NCBI GenBank assembly: GCA_030512335.1
Contig: JAULSU010000001.1
Coordinates: 5,456,001-5,520,000, forward strand
DNA: 64,000 nt
Origin: Immersiella caudata
Taxonomy: Eukaryota > Ascomycota > Sordariomycetes > Sordariales > Lasiosphaeriaceae
Direction: 5' to 3'
Shown: piece after piece, positions 1-12,361 of the stretch
Layout: every line of letters begins with the position of its first letter
How positions within the stretch are numbered: the first letter of the stretch is position 1
Notes under the pieces: model-generated
What the model was told of the DNA's origin: nothing
The model's database searches: none
Seen by the model: only the letters and a program-made list of their open reading frames with translations
Program-made: the position numbers and the translations under genes

Positions 1-1656
1 TCGACTTACGTGGGCACCCCTTTTTACATGTCGCCCGAAATCTGCGCCGCAGAGAAATACACTCTCAAATCCGACATCTGGTCGCTCGGTTGTATCATCT
101 ACGAGCTGTGCTCGAGAGAACCCCCCTTCAATGCCAAGTCGCACTTTCAGTTGGTCCAAAAGATCAAGGAGGGCAAGATTGCTCCGCTCCCGGCTATCTA
201 CTCGGCCGAACTCATGGCCGTCATCAAGGATTGCCTGCGTGTGAACCCGGATCGGAGACCTGACACCGCGACCCTTCTCAATCTCCCGGTGGTACGGTTG
301 ATGCGAAAGGAGAAGGAGGTGGTTGAGTTTAGCAAAATGCTCAAGATGAAAGAGGAGGCACTTAACAAGCGCATTCGGGAGCTTGACCAGAAGCTGACCT
401 CGGTCGATAACGACAAGATGGCTATGCGCCAAGAAATCGACGCTTCGCTGAGAAGGGAATGGGAGGTGAAAGCACGCCTCGAGATCGATCGGCTTGTGGG
501 TGCTGAGATAGAGAACCTCCAGCGGAAATTTGAGGCAGAGGTGCAGACTCGTGTCGAGGCAGAGCTAGCCCAACGGAAGACAGTGGCCTTCAGCGAAGAC
601 GAGCCCCAGGAGCTGTCCTCTTCGGTATCGAAGTCTGACTATCCCCATTCCTCCATAGGGTGCGGGAGCGCGGATGGAGAGTTCCCTTCGACGACAGACA
701 TCACAGAGCTGTCTGTAGATTCGCCCGACACATCAGCCCATGCGATCAAGAAGAGCACTCGTACACCATTCGCTCGGGCCCAAACCATGTTCGTCACTGC
801 GCCTGCTGGCACCCCCATGGATGTTGAGATGGCATCTCCATCACCCATTACCATTGCTTCTCTTTCGCTTTCCCCGCGACGGAACGCGGGTGCCAAGGTG
901 CCTGCCACGAACCCAACCAACATTTTTGCTGCGAATCAAGCCGGAGGATGGGATTCTTCACGAGATAACCTCGGTTTCGACTCGGATTCCGACGAGGAGC
1001 CTCATGCGCCATCGCCTACCCGCATGATAAGGTCAAGCAAGAATCCCTTTACGTCGAAGCAAAGGCCACAACTCCACGCTCAGAAGTCGGCCCCTCTGCA
1101 GCGGTTACAGTCCAAGCAAACACTGGCCCCGCCAATCTCCAAGACACAGGGAGCCAGCCCGTCAGGGGACCCCCAGAGCATTCGCAAGGTCGGAAGCAAT
1201 GGCGCCCTTCGGGAACGGAGCAACAGCCCCAACCGCCGACTGAGTAAGATTCCGTCAGCGGCAAATCTCAACGCTGCTTGCAACACGTCCAGCGGCAGCG
1301 GTAGCGGCAGCGGCAGCGACACCTCTTCCGGTCCTGTCCTCACCCGGAAGCCGTCCTTCACCACCAAAAAGGACTCGACGGAGCCTTCTCAGCCACCCGT
1401 GCTCACCAAGGTCAGTAGTGGTAAGACCAACATCCGAGGGCGAACCCTCGTGGAGCTCCAGCAGGCTCGCGCTGGTGGCCGGCCTCTGAGCGCAGTTGTT
1501 GGCGACAACGTCAACGTCAGCCCCACTCGGCCGTTCAGGGAGCATCTTTCGGCAGCCAACCGAGGCGCCTTGGACCCAGCACCGGTCTGGGACCCCGAGA
1601 GGGACGAGATGCCGAGCCCGTTCTTGCAACGACGAAAGCCCGGTCTGAGGGCGTGA
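1..1656 (+). CDS. nimA: NIMA-type mitotic Ser/Thr kinase, 3' part only
   Basis: This is the C-terminal part of a G2/M kinase of the NIMA/Nek family; the reading frame is open from base 1, so the gene starts left of the window. The visible part begins in the activation segment (GTPFYMSPE, subdomain VIII), continues with SDIWSLGCIIYEL (subdomain IX) and ends the kinase domain at the RRPDTATLL segment (subdomain XI Arg), roughly residue 95. A charged coiled-coil region follows (about residues 100-190), as is usual in NIMA for dimerisation. A long Ser/Pro/Thr-rich tail then runs to the stop at 1654-1656, with a run of alternating Gly and Ser near 1290-1320. The ATP-binding lobe and catalytic HRD and DFG motifs are off the window. 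In Aspergillus NIMA the tail carries degradation signals; that is family knowledge and not visible here. No intron is needed in this part. Confidence 0.93.
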   Translation, partial: STYVGTPFYMSPEICAAEKYTLKSDIWSLGCIIYELCSREPPFNAKSHFQLVQKIKEGKIAPLPAIYSAELMAVIKDCLRVNPDRRPDTATLLNLPVVRLMRKEKEVVEFSKMLKMKEEALNKRIRELDQKLTSVDNDKMAMRQEIDASLRREWEVKARLEIDRLVGAEIENLQRKFEAEVQTRVEAELAQRKTVAFSEDEPQELSSSVSKSDYPHSSIGCGSADGEFPSTTDITELSVDSPDTSAHAIKKSTRTPFARAQTMFVTAPAGTPMDVEMASPSPITIASLSLSPRRNAGAKVPATNPTNIFAANQAGGWDSSRDNLGFDSDSDEEPHAPSPTRMIRSSKNPFTSKQRPQLHAQKSAPLQRLQSKQTLAPPISKTQGASPSGDPQSIRKVGSNGALRERSNSPNRRLSKIPSAANLNAACNTSSGSGSGSGSDTSSGPVLTRKPSFTTKKDSTEPSQPPVLTKVSSGKTNIRGRTLVELQQARAGGRPLSAVVGDNVNVSPTRPFREHLSAANRGALDPAPVWDPERDEMPSPFLQRRKPGLRA

Positions 1657-4600
1657 TTTGCCCCCGACCAAAGCAATCCTTTCGCTAATAATCATCGCTC
1701 GCCATGTCGAGCGGTGTGAGCCTCCTTTAATGTCTGTATGTGTGCCGTGTCTGGAGATACCACAATTTGCATCTTGTCAATCTTTCATGTTGCCTTCGGG
1801 CCGCTTTTTCCTTTGTTTCACTGGCGGGGCGATTCGCGTGGCTTTGGATGACGATGGCTGGGGCGCGTCGTGGATGGATAGGGGGTGGGTGTGTCACTGC
1901 CGAGGCCAGCGATCACTATGGTTGGATATGCGACCTGGAAAGGGAAAAAATAGCATACCCTTTTTGGGCGGAGGGGTTTAGGGGGATGAGACGAGCAGAC
2001 GAACGAGATGGATAATGGAATCGTGGTCGTTACTTACCTAGTCGAGGGGAGGTGATTGATGGCAGCCTAGGGCGGCGAAGATACATGCGAAAGGAGCTTG
2101 GGTGATACTGGAGTTTCTTCTGGCGGCGTGATGGGGGGGTACACTGGCGTTGTTACTTCAGTCTCTGGATAGGGCTGTTTGGAGTTGCTCGGCTCGCTTC
2201 TCAATGGGACTTGTTTGATACCGGATGACTTGCCTCTTGCCCATCTGTTCCTCAATGACTCTGGTCTGGATGTGACCGGGCGCGCGGTGGGTTTCCTAAT
2301 CTCTGCTCCACAGGGTGTCCGGAGCATTCACCCGAGGAAGTTGCTTCACCTCGAGGCGAGAGAATGTGATGTGTCGATTTTGACTCTACGGTACATGTAC
2401 CTCAAGCCTCCCGAGCAGACAAACAATGGAGCAGGGCTTACTCTCGCTCCCCTTGTGTCGGGAAGAAGGAACACCTACAGTTGTCCCAGTCGGGCAAAAG
2501 ATAGCCGCTCTCCACACGGAAAGAAGACAGTCTAGACTGTTGGCCTTCACAGATGGGCCTAGACCCCTTCCCCATCCCCTTCGTAGTGAGAGCTGCCAGC
2601 TGGAATCGACCACGTTCTACCACGACCTGAACCTTGTCGGACACATCTCCACGATGGCGGTGTGTCGATCCCCATCATACCACCTTATACTGATGTTCAT
2701 GGTTCGGTACTGAAATTTCCAGCTGGGCTGATGAGACGTTACCTTTCCATTGCGAGCGGCACATCGTGAGCCCGAGCCCCGGGACTTGGTCTCCCCCGAG
2801 ACCACAACGTGAAGCACAGATGATCGACCATTCCAACTTCCGGTACAGTGCTACATACTCCCTACTCCTGCTGGATTAAGGAAGATGCAGCCGTGATCTT
2901 GGGTGCGCGCGGACAAATGCACAGTGACCCAGCTCGTTGTGATTTGTCTCGCCATCAGAGGGCAGGGCAGGCAGGGGTTGCAAGGGAGGCTTGCAGACGT
3001 TGCTGCGTGTGTGTGGCGCTGTCCGCGACAAGCCCCATCATGCACCTGGGACGGGCGTTAGTTTAGGGGTCTACCAACATTTGGAGCTGTTCAGCTACCC
3101 GCGGATATGTGGCTTCTCTGAGCTCATGAACTTCTCCCAAGTCGGGAGTAGGGAAAATGTGATTTGTACCACTTGGGGGAAGTTTGAATGACAGAAATAT
3201 TGGCAATCCCAAGGAGCTAACGACCCGTTCCCCACGGGTTGGAATCAGGCGATCTCTGCTTTCTTTTTGCAGGCAACGGTTTTCGGTCCCGGCAAGCCAT
3301 AGGGTTACGGGTGACGGCGAGCAGCCAGGCCCAGCCCAGCCACTCTGCTGCACACCATCGGCTTGACAGTCTCGGGGGGGGTTCGTCTCTGCAGCTTGAC
3401 AGGAAATAGCCAAAACGTCGAAATAGAAAGAGAAGGGGAGAGTCAAACAATCGGCTCATACCGAGGTTAGCAGTCACTGACTGAGAGGATAAGTGGGTCA
3501 GATCAGGGGTAAGCTCTGGGGGCCGCTGCCGAAGAGGACTGGCAGCTGTGAAGAGGGCAGGACGAAAAAGAAAACACGGCGCCTCGTTAAACGGTCGAGC
3601 TAAATGAGTCTGGATCGGCAGACACAGCAACCGACCACCCTTGTGTGAATATTCCCTTCTTTGAGAAGAGAGCCCCCCCCCCTGTTGACCCTGAACTGTT
3701 TTGACGGTCAAGAGCAAAACGGAGAAAGGATGTGGAAGGGCCCAGAGCATCCTGGCCACAGCGGAAGGATTGCCCCGCCAGGCAGGGAGATGACTTTAGC
3801 CCTCCACCGTCAGCCAGGACGTTCCGTAGGGCCTCTAGCTGCAGCAGAGACCCGCCAAGTGACGGCACTGCGACACATTCCTCCTCGGCGCGCTCTAACC
3901 GTGGAGTGTCGGGCTTCGTCTCTCTGACCCTCGCCGACTGTGGATTCTGAATCGGGGACCTCACGGTTCGGTTCTGTGGCAAGGGGCCGGAAAACCACAA
4001 GTGAGGATGCCGAAACTCAGGACATCAGCCCGCGCGATGCATCGCAGACGCACTGCTGCGCTGGCTTAAGCAATCGTGGCCCGCTTGGGAAAGCGGAGGG
4101 GCATCCAGCAAATCAATCTCGGGGAAGCGATCACCATTGAGGTCGTCACCGCTTTTGACTCCGTGCCGCAACTTGACGCGGGCTGGTGATCACGGCCAAC
4201 AAAGAAAACTCTTGGTTGCAACCCTACCACAGGGTGATCGCCTCGGAATGGAACGCCATCAGTTCAAGACCCAGCAACGGAGTTCCTTCTGGACCGGCAG
4301 TCCCCCACTTCCCAGCAGATGAGCAGACCAACCTCGATCTTTCCACTGGGCCGGGAAAACTCTCTACCACTTAGTCATGGTGGGCGAGCCGCGGGTCTGA
4401 AAAAAGCACCGCAGTAACCCGTGGAGTGACCGTCAGGGTGACATCAAACTAGATAAATCCGTCAAGAGAGAGATATGGCTTCGATTGGCCATATCGAGAG
4501 CCGCTTTGCGTGTTTTCTTCTGATCATCGAAGCGGAAGAAGGGGACAAGTGAGTCCTGAGCGCTCGTAGGTATCCAAGCAGCTTCCTGGGGGTGGGATCT

Positions 4601-4992
4601 GCAAAGTGTTTGCTGCTTGATATTCTGAGAGTTGGCAGTGGCCTGAGTTTGCTTGGGAGGCATGTCCCAGACACCACAGGACGAAGTGCGGGATTTGCAA
4701 GCACACCAGAATCGGGTGGCTGCTTGGCATCAGACTTCAGCTAAGTGTCAAAGGTATTGCACGCAAAGGCTCTTTGGACTGTGGGTGCCACGGGACGGAT
4801 CTCCATCCTCGAGGGGCGGTACCCATCAACCAGCTGGCAAACTCGCAAGAGAAGCTTCTCCTGCTCTGCTGACGTATAGCGCAAATGAACCCGTGTCCTC
4901 GCTACCGCTTGATGGAGCTCAAGAGGAGGCTGTTGGTAGAAACCTGGTGTTCAACCCTCAAGTATCCTGGCACGCAAGGTTGTCCGGGGTCC

Positions 4993-5008
4993 GGGGGGGG
5001 GGGGGGGG
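4993..5008 (+). repeat. G16 homopolymer
   Basis: There are sixteen consecutive G residues, followed by a short GA-rich stretch. It lies in non-coding DNA. Such runs are prone to length error in sequencing and can form G-quadruplex structures. Confidence 0.9.
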
Positions 5009-8000
5009 AGAGAGGCAGTCCCCGGGGTTTGTACCACCACGGTGCCCCAGCTGGGAGCGGCATCGGAATTTGACCGCAAAGAGAAAAGTTTCAAGCCAGT
5101 TTGATGATGAGGTTGCGTTGGCGTTAGCGGGCGCGGTGATCTAGACCGATGCTCTTCTTGTACGCGTGAGGCAGCGGAAGTGGCGATGGCCAAAGCCGGA
5201 AGACTGAGCGGTTTTGGGCTTGGAATCTCCCTTGACCTCGAGGGACCCGAATCCGAGATGTGGCAGCCCCTGCTCCACACCCAATGTCGGTTTCCAGTGA
5301 GGGCAAGGCCTTGACGCCGCAACAGCCGAGCCCTACGGCGACGAGTGTGACTTCGTGATCTTAGGCTGCCCCAAAAGGATATGGCGTTTGCGTCGAACCG
5401 GAGACGAAGCACACTGACCGTACTAGCGTCAAGCAGCCCTGGTGTTTGAGTATTCGCAGAGTTGCAATATCGATGAGCTCGAACAAGGATAATATATATC
5501 GGGCGTGATATAGCCCAGGTCGGCACAACGGAAAGTGCCCATGCCTGGTCCAGATATCCAACAGTCGCGCTAACGGTCCTGGCATCCTAATACGGCGTTG
5601 CGCCAGCCACAATGGCGACCGCCAATTTGCAGCATCGTGTGCTGGAGCTCAACCACATCTTCAGAGGGCTCGGCCGGGACAGCGAACGCATGCAGACGGC
5701 GTGAAAAAATGGAACGAAAAGAAAGCCGCTTCTCTGGACTTGCGCACTGAAAGCTGCGGACGCTTCCCTCCGCTGCCGCTGAGAGAAAACATGTGCTGAA
5801 CTTGTCCATTCCTGCATGCTCAGGCAGGCATGGTGTTGGCCATCGGCTTGCTCATCACCCCGCAACTATTTGCTCCTAGATGCGAGGCCGCATTGCCCGT
5901 ATGTCGGTAGTGAGCTCGCCAGATGAGATGCGAGACGCTTGTCAGGTCCGCTTCGTACCGGGCTTGTCAGCCTTGGGCTGGACGCATCGCGAGTCGACGT
6001 CCGACGTTGCAATAGGCTTGGAATTGCCGTTGGAGACTAGCCCAGAACGGAGAATAAGGCTAGCCCAAGTTGGTCATGCGCCTTGCAGTGCTCAGTCGCC
6101 CGCAAAATTTACCCTTCCGACTTTCCCCCATCGGGGCATCGCAACCGCCATCAACGTTGCAGCGGCGCCGTTTAGCGCAAACGCCTTTGGTCAACGTCGT
6201 GTGAAGGGAACGGCGGCCCAAAAGACGCGACGCGATCTCTGGGCCGTTTTAGCCGGCTTGAAGCCTCGCAGGCGCATCTGGAGCCCTTCCGGTTGATGAA
6301 AAGCTAGAGCAAGAGATGAGTTGTCTGTCAAGGACTGCAGTGTTTGCCTCGCTGACATGTTGACGAGAGCCAGCCGCCCAGTCAAAAGCGCGCCGGTGAC
6401 CGCATGGTGTTGGCCGCTGTCCCTGGTCTTCCATGGAAGGTCGGAGTTGGACAGCGCAGACCGCCCCGCCATCTGAAGAGCTCGCCAAGCAGCCAGCAAT
6501 CTATCGTTGGTATTGATGACGAACGCTCTGGTAAACAGCGCGAACCCGAACTCGGAGTGTCCAGCAAACCCCAGAGATGGAATCCTTCAGCTAGACACTG
6601 GACGATCACCCTGCGAGCAAGGGAGTCGAGAGGCTGTGAAGTTTTCTTGACTACCATAGTAGAAGTTGCGGGTCGAAAACGGGGACCTGAAAGGCTGCGG
6701 AGCAGTCATGGCACTGCACAAATGCCCCCTGTCTTTCCTGTCCATCTGTCCACCCCCGCCACCCACGACCCGGGGTCTCCAAACGTTCCCGGGAGCCAAT
6801 TTAATCTTCTTTCTGACCTGGGCGGCACACAAGCCGTCCCGGGGAATGAAGCAAGCCTTCCAACTCGCCTCTCACCGACAGTGCAGCGATTTGTTCAGAC
6901 AGGTTCGGGGTCCAACTTCATGGCCCGGCAATGGAAGCTCGACGAAGCCGCCCAGATGCTTTCGGTTGTACGCCGCTGGTGATCGGCTGGCGAGCGTGCC
7001 AGAAACGACGGCTGGCAAGGCGGAAGGGAGTCGAGGGCCGGATCGGTCCCCCGGCTGATCGACAAAATCCCACAAACTCTAATCCCGTATTCCGTTTTGC
7101 GTCGCTGACCACTGTAGAAAAAGGGAAGCCCTGGACGGCGCGCTGAATCCTGATGAGGGGGTTACATTGCTGCACTCAGTCCGGTCACTGACAGCCAGCC
7201 AGCTGGGATCGTTCTTGCCAGCACGCTGTCCAGCTGCGCCGCAACCCATCATCGGGATCGGGTCCATGGTGACCCTGTCCAATCCAGTAAACTGAAGAGA
7301 CCCGGAGGAACTTGATCGGTACATCGAGGCCCTAGGCACACCAACATTCACAGTCCCTCTTGGCAGCTCGTAATGCAGGCGGATCCATGATAACGAAGCA
7401 ACGTCGAGCTACTCGTTCCTGTGTGGTAGACATGACCAATGACAGGATCTCATGTGTCATGGGCGTGTTGCTCAGAGGACCGGAGGTGATGAAGATATCT
7501 GGCGGGTTGCAGAACAACGCCGTGCGCTGAATCTGAACTGTCGAAACTTGTTCGGCTCTTGCATCTAGGCCCCGCCCAAGACGAAAATGAGGATACCAGA
7601 AGGCCCCAACGGGTATGGAGTTATTACCTGTCGATTTCTTCTGATCGAAATGCTAGCTCTCAAGGGAAAGTTGCGGTGAGGTTGAAGGCACTGCCAGCGA
7701 GGGCAGTGGTCTGACGAATATGGACTCGCGCCCAGATCGCAAGCTCAACTGCAAGCCCATTCCGTGTTGGCCGTCCCTCGGCCCCATGGACATCAGTTCG
7801 TTCGGGACAAGGCGACGATCCCTCGCAGCCGCCATGACGACAGGCGAGTGCTGTCCTCGAACCCCAAACAGGAAGTTGGATATGGCACTGAGAGACAGGT
7901 GCAGTGGCGTGGCTTATTTCCCGAGACCTTCTGCACCAAAACGTCCAAAACGCTCGTCGATCCGCGCCCATGCTCAAGCGGGATGGAGTGGAATTGCAAC

Positions 8001-10132
8001 CCACCCTGCATCCTTCTCTCCAAGCGAACAACGCTAAGGCAACGCCACGTTGATCGCCCGCAAGTCGGATAATATCCGTTTGGGAAACCGGTATTTCTCG
8101 CAGGGGGTTGGTGTGCTCTCTTCTCGCTCGCGTGTGACGTTGGCGCGCGTTGCCGTCTCAGGCCGTAAAAACGGCGTTGAGTGGCCTGAACCCTTGAAGC
8201 TGGACTATATGTCCCACGATATTGGCCAGCAATCAAAAAGCGCCCGAAGTACCACCGCTCCTCACCAGTTGGGCCATGGACATTCAGCCCTCTGCCGCCG
8301 CGAAATGCACTGTAGCTTAGGGATAACACTCTGGTACAGCACTCCCCAGGAGATTGACTTATTGCCAATAGACGGCGATCCCTCCTCTAGGCGACCCAGA
8401 GGACTGGGCTGGGCTCTCGTGACGAACAGGTGCGTGGACAGAGGGCGGGACCCAAGCTCCCACACCGTTCTCGAAATTAGAGAAGCGCGGGAAGACAGTG
8501 TAGTTGTACCTTGTTGACGTCTTCTAGTATCTCTAGAAGAGCAGCTGGAGCGCTGGGAAACGTGCGAGACTGATCAATGTCCCACCGTGCTTTCTTCACA
8601 TAACGAACTTCCGTGGACCCTCGCCACGCCAACGCGGGGTAAATCTGCAGAGTTGCTGGCGGGAGGCAGGTGCAGCCTGGGCTCAACTTGGTGATTGGCG
8701 AAAAAACGAAGCGTGAAGCCACAAGATCACCACCTGGCGTGAATTGGCCATTGACTGTCACCAGTGGCGGGCGCAGCTCTGCAGCGCCATCTTTCAAACG
8801 TTCCAGAAAACGGGCTGGCCCTCCAGCAGGTCTCACATACCTAGGTTGCAGGGTCCGGGCTGCTCGCGGGGCCAGCCAGATCTTGTGGGCTCTGAGACAC
8901 CATGGACACGTCTATATGCTCCGTCCAAAGATCCTAGCCATAGATTTTGGCAAGCTTTGCAAGCAGCAGTTGTTGAGTTGCGGGTCTTTCCCATTGGCAG
9001 GCTTGAGCCGCGATGAACGGACAGGCGGGTGCGGCGGGTACCAGCTCCGCCCGGGCTCCGTCGTTGTCGGGATTCGGCTTCTGCTGTTCGATTTACGCAG
9101 AGAGGCCCGTCCCGAGAGATGCCGAGATGGAGATCAGATCTCAAAGTCTGTGTCACTAGACAGCTGAGAAAATGAATATGGTGGTTTGCTGAATCTAATG
9201 GTTGGGCTAACCTGGAGGACCAGCTGGAGGCAGGACCCCACCCCAATGATGCCCGCACTGGATCCCAGCGGGACCGTTGGGCCGCTCTTGCCCTAGGATG
9301 GACCAAGAAACGGCGACCTTCTTGCGTGCGCGAGTCGAACATTGTGGCGTTCCCCAAGCCCTCTCCCGACGAACATCCATCGATCGGCTGCACTTGTCTG
9401 GAGCTGGACCAGACAGAAGGCAGAGAAAGCTCAGGCCGACTGGCCAAAGGCAATTCTACCCAGTTCTTTCTCAACGTTTACAGCGAGAAACCTCCGAGAT
9501 CATCGGATAGGCTCAATGCCGGGCGCTCGAGCGGCTTGGAAAATGCCAGAACACCAGACCGCCAGAGCGCAGATGAACAGTGCAGCACGGGGATGGGATG
9601 ACCACGCGCTGCTGTGTGGCTCGATGGGCGATCGATGCTATGAGCGATCAAGGTCGGCGAGGAGCTGCAGGTGCGTGCAGACGGTGCTGCGGCAACCAGC
9701 CCTCGTCCCAACTTCTGCTGGCCTCTGACGTCGGCGTCGGCGACGGCGACTGGCGCGACTAGGTGCTGTCAGAGGGGGTGACAGCGGAGGCAGCAGACGT
9801 GCTGCGGCGACAGGTGAGTGTTTTAACACCTCCAGCATGGCGGACCGACAGCAGCTCGGAACTTCAGCCCATCCTTATGCCTTACAACAAAATTGCCCTG
9901 CAGCAAGCCGTGGGTGTGGCACGCGGATGGCACGAGATAGCTCGTCTGCTGCCCCATCTTGCTGATTCCGGATCTCCTGGAAGCCCAAAGCGTGCTCCAG
10001 GCCCGCACCAAGCGTCCCAAACACCCAGATCTGCTCTGGTGCCCCCCCCTGCCGCATGCCAGACACAAGACCAGACAGGCTGCTCGTCGTTCCGTCCCCG
10101 CCCTGGTCGCCATCGCCTCGCTTCCACTGGCG

Positions 10133-10673
10133 ATCACGAACCCCTGAAGCCCCATGTCAATCTCACCACGACGACAAGCAGTCAAAACTCTCCTCGATGT
10201 GCGGACGATCACTCGATCTTTCGAGATTAGCCTTTGTTTCTGGAAATCCTCCGACCGTTAGTTGTCAGGAAACAAACTTGACGCGCACAACTTGTGCCTC
10301 GGCGCTGAGGCCACCAGCTGTCAGCGGCCCTGCATCGCGCTGCTGCAACGTTGACAATGAGATCGATCTGGCTCTGTGCGTCTCCGGCTCACAGACCGCA
10401 GTCAGTCCAGCCAGCACAGTTATCCGAACCTCAAGTAAGCAGTTCGCACACACACTGCAACTCCACTCCAGATGGAATGGAAGGCGGATCTTGAGTGTCA
10501 TGCTGGAGCATACGATATCTGTCGGCAGAGCATCATCATCAGTTTCCCGCCTCTCCCCCTAGCCTGGTTAGTCGTCGAACCAGCCGCAGCAGCGGCATCG
10601 ACGCGAGCGATCGAAACGTGATCACTCGCCGCCCATCTCCAGCGATCAGCTCGGCTTGGGGAGGACATCGATC
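10133..10673. promoter_or_regulatory. Cluster of GATC / GATCGA half-sites upstream of the CSP-1-like gene
   Basis: By eye I count GATC at 10133, 10207, 10215, 10361, 10365, 10487, 10609, 10620, 10644 and 10670. These include a perfect GATCGATC (10361-10368) and a GATC-N4-GATC pair (10207-10218). In Neurospora the White Collar Complex binds light-response elements with a GATCGA-type core, and csp-1 is a reported direct target. The cluster lies about 1.7-2.2 kb upstream of the start codon of the CSP-1-like gene. That it is a light-response region is inference from motif density and neighbourhood only. Confidence 0.25.
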
Positions 10674-12361
10674 GTAGGTGCCGCCGGACCCCAAACGCCC
10701 CAAGTTCTTGGACAGCCCCTGCAGCGTAGGGAACCACGGAATCACTGACGCGCTGGCGTGGTTGCGCTCACGTGTGCGGCCTGCTGTTTCTGTGCGTTCA
10801 CGGTCACAATTCCAAAAACGCGGTCAAGGCATGATGGTGGCCCTGTTGTCCCTGTGGCACATCCGGAACAGTTGCTATGGCACGACAAGGCGGCATCTGG
10901 TGCGGTGAGAACATATGATCTCCGGTAGCAAAGATCGGGGCAATCTGCGTCATGGGCGGGACAGATCAGAAGACTTCTGGAACAACGGTCCAAGGCATAT
11001 CAACCTTAAAAAATGGACGAGACCATGTTTCGAGATGGCAGTTTGACAAGGCGGCTGGGCGGACGGCATAAGATCAGCTCGAAAGTCCGGTCACAGCGTA
11101 ACCAGCGAATGCCATGGGTTTGCATTGACCAGACGCTGGAGGGCTCGCCCGTTCATCAGGCATAACAAAAAATTGGAGTCGCTGCTCGTCTCAAGTTCGT
11201 CCAGGCCAGACCCAGGGGCCCCCTGCCCAAACGGCCAAAGCGTCCGTGACAGACAGGGCTTGCAAGGCCACACAACGGGACACAGACTAACGCTTGAGAG
11301 GCCGGCAGAACATCCCTTTTGAGACCGCGGCCGTGGCTCCCGCATGGGGGCCCAAAGAATGGCAGCAAAAGAAAATCGCTCCCTTTTCGCGCTAGCGCTG
11401 GTGTGGGAAGACGCGCCACAGAACGTGTGCGCCGCTTCTCCGTCTCTTCTCGAGTTCCTTGCGGGCGCTGGACTCGGGCAGCCCAGTGCCGAGGGATGCT
11501 GGACATACGGTACTTGTTGTGGGTGGCTTGATGGATAAGGACGGACGCACCACACACACCAACCACAGCAAAAAGCGTCAGAAAGCAGAGTCAGCACCAA
11601 AGTAACCGGCATCGCGCTGTAGGGCATAATTCTCAAACGTTTGGTCTCTGGAGATCATGGGAATCACCAGAAGCCGCATCGGGACCCCTCGATTTCCTGT
11701 CCGGGGGATCTGATACGGACGGAGCTGGCTCTGGTATGCGCGCACAACCCATGGCCCTCCCGCCGCTCCCCCGTGTTTGCCGGATGAGGGCTGCCCAGGC
11801 AAGCGGCAGCATCAATCAGGGTGCGCCCCGACGCACCCGGAGTCAGAGACCCCATATAATAGGAGGCGTTATAAGTACTTTGTATCGACGAGGGGGTACC
11901 TCTGCGATCAACATGTCCCCATGGGCCCTGATCCCGGCCTGGCACAGCACCCAAGGCCACCAGTCAGACCCACTCATCATTTGTGACGACTGACTGGCCG
12001 CCTTGGTCCGGGGATCAACTTGTGGATTGACGCTGGTGGATCGTCCACTTGTTGCTCCCTCCATGTACTCCGGGAGATCTGATGGTACAAAGCACCCTTG
12101 CCATCCTTCCCAACGTCAACAAGCTCTTCCATTTGCATACATAAGCTAGCCGGCCCCCCTCCCCTCCCACCTTGGACTCGGAAATCTCGGGGTCTTAAAT
12201 CAAGGAAGAAAGAGATCATTATCCAGCTGGTCCTCGATATAATAATCCAACCACGACTACAACTACCACAACTCGTCCGTCTAATACAGTAACCGTTCGT
12301 CTAATAATCTCGCCGCCGACATCCAATACCCACGATAATTGTCGATACACACAAGTGCACG

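Larger units (their letters stand above)
1657..12361. other. 10.7-kb gene-free region between the kinase and the C2H2 gene
   Basis: I find no gene I can support here on either strand. The open frames are short, overlap one another, lack recognisable domains and lack consistent splice partners. Base composition looks like ordinary unique DNA, not the AT-rich remains of RIP-mutated transposons, and I see no long terminal repeats or transposase-like frames. The region contains homopolymer runs (C10 at 3673-3682 and G16 at 4993-5008) and a stretch rich in GATC between about 10.0 and 11.1 kb. Its right end must contain the promoter and 5' leader of the C2H2 gene. It may also hold non-coding transcripts, which cannot be seen from sequence alone. 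Confidence 0.6.

Noticed and set aside
5951..7175. Short overlapping frames considered as a missed gene
   Set aside because: No pair could be joined by convincing splice sites and none shows a domain or sensible start.
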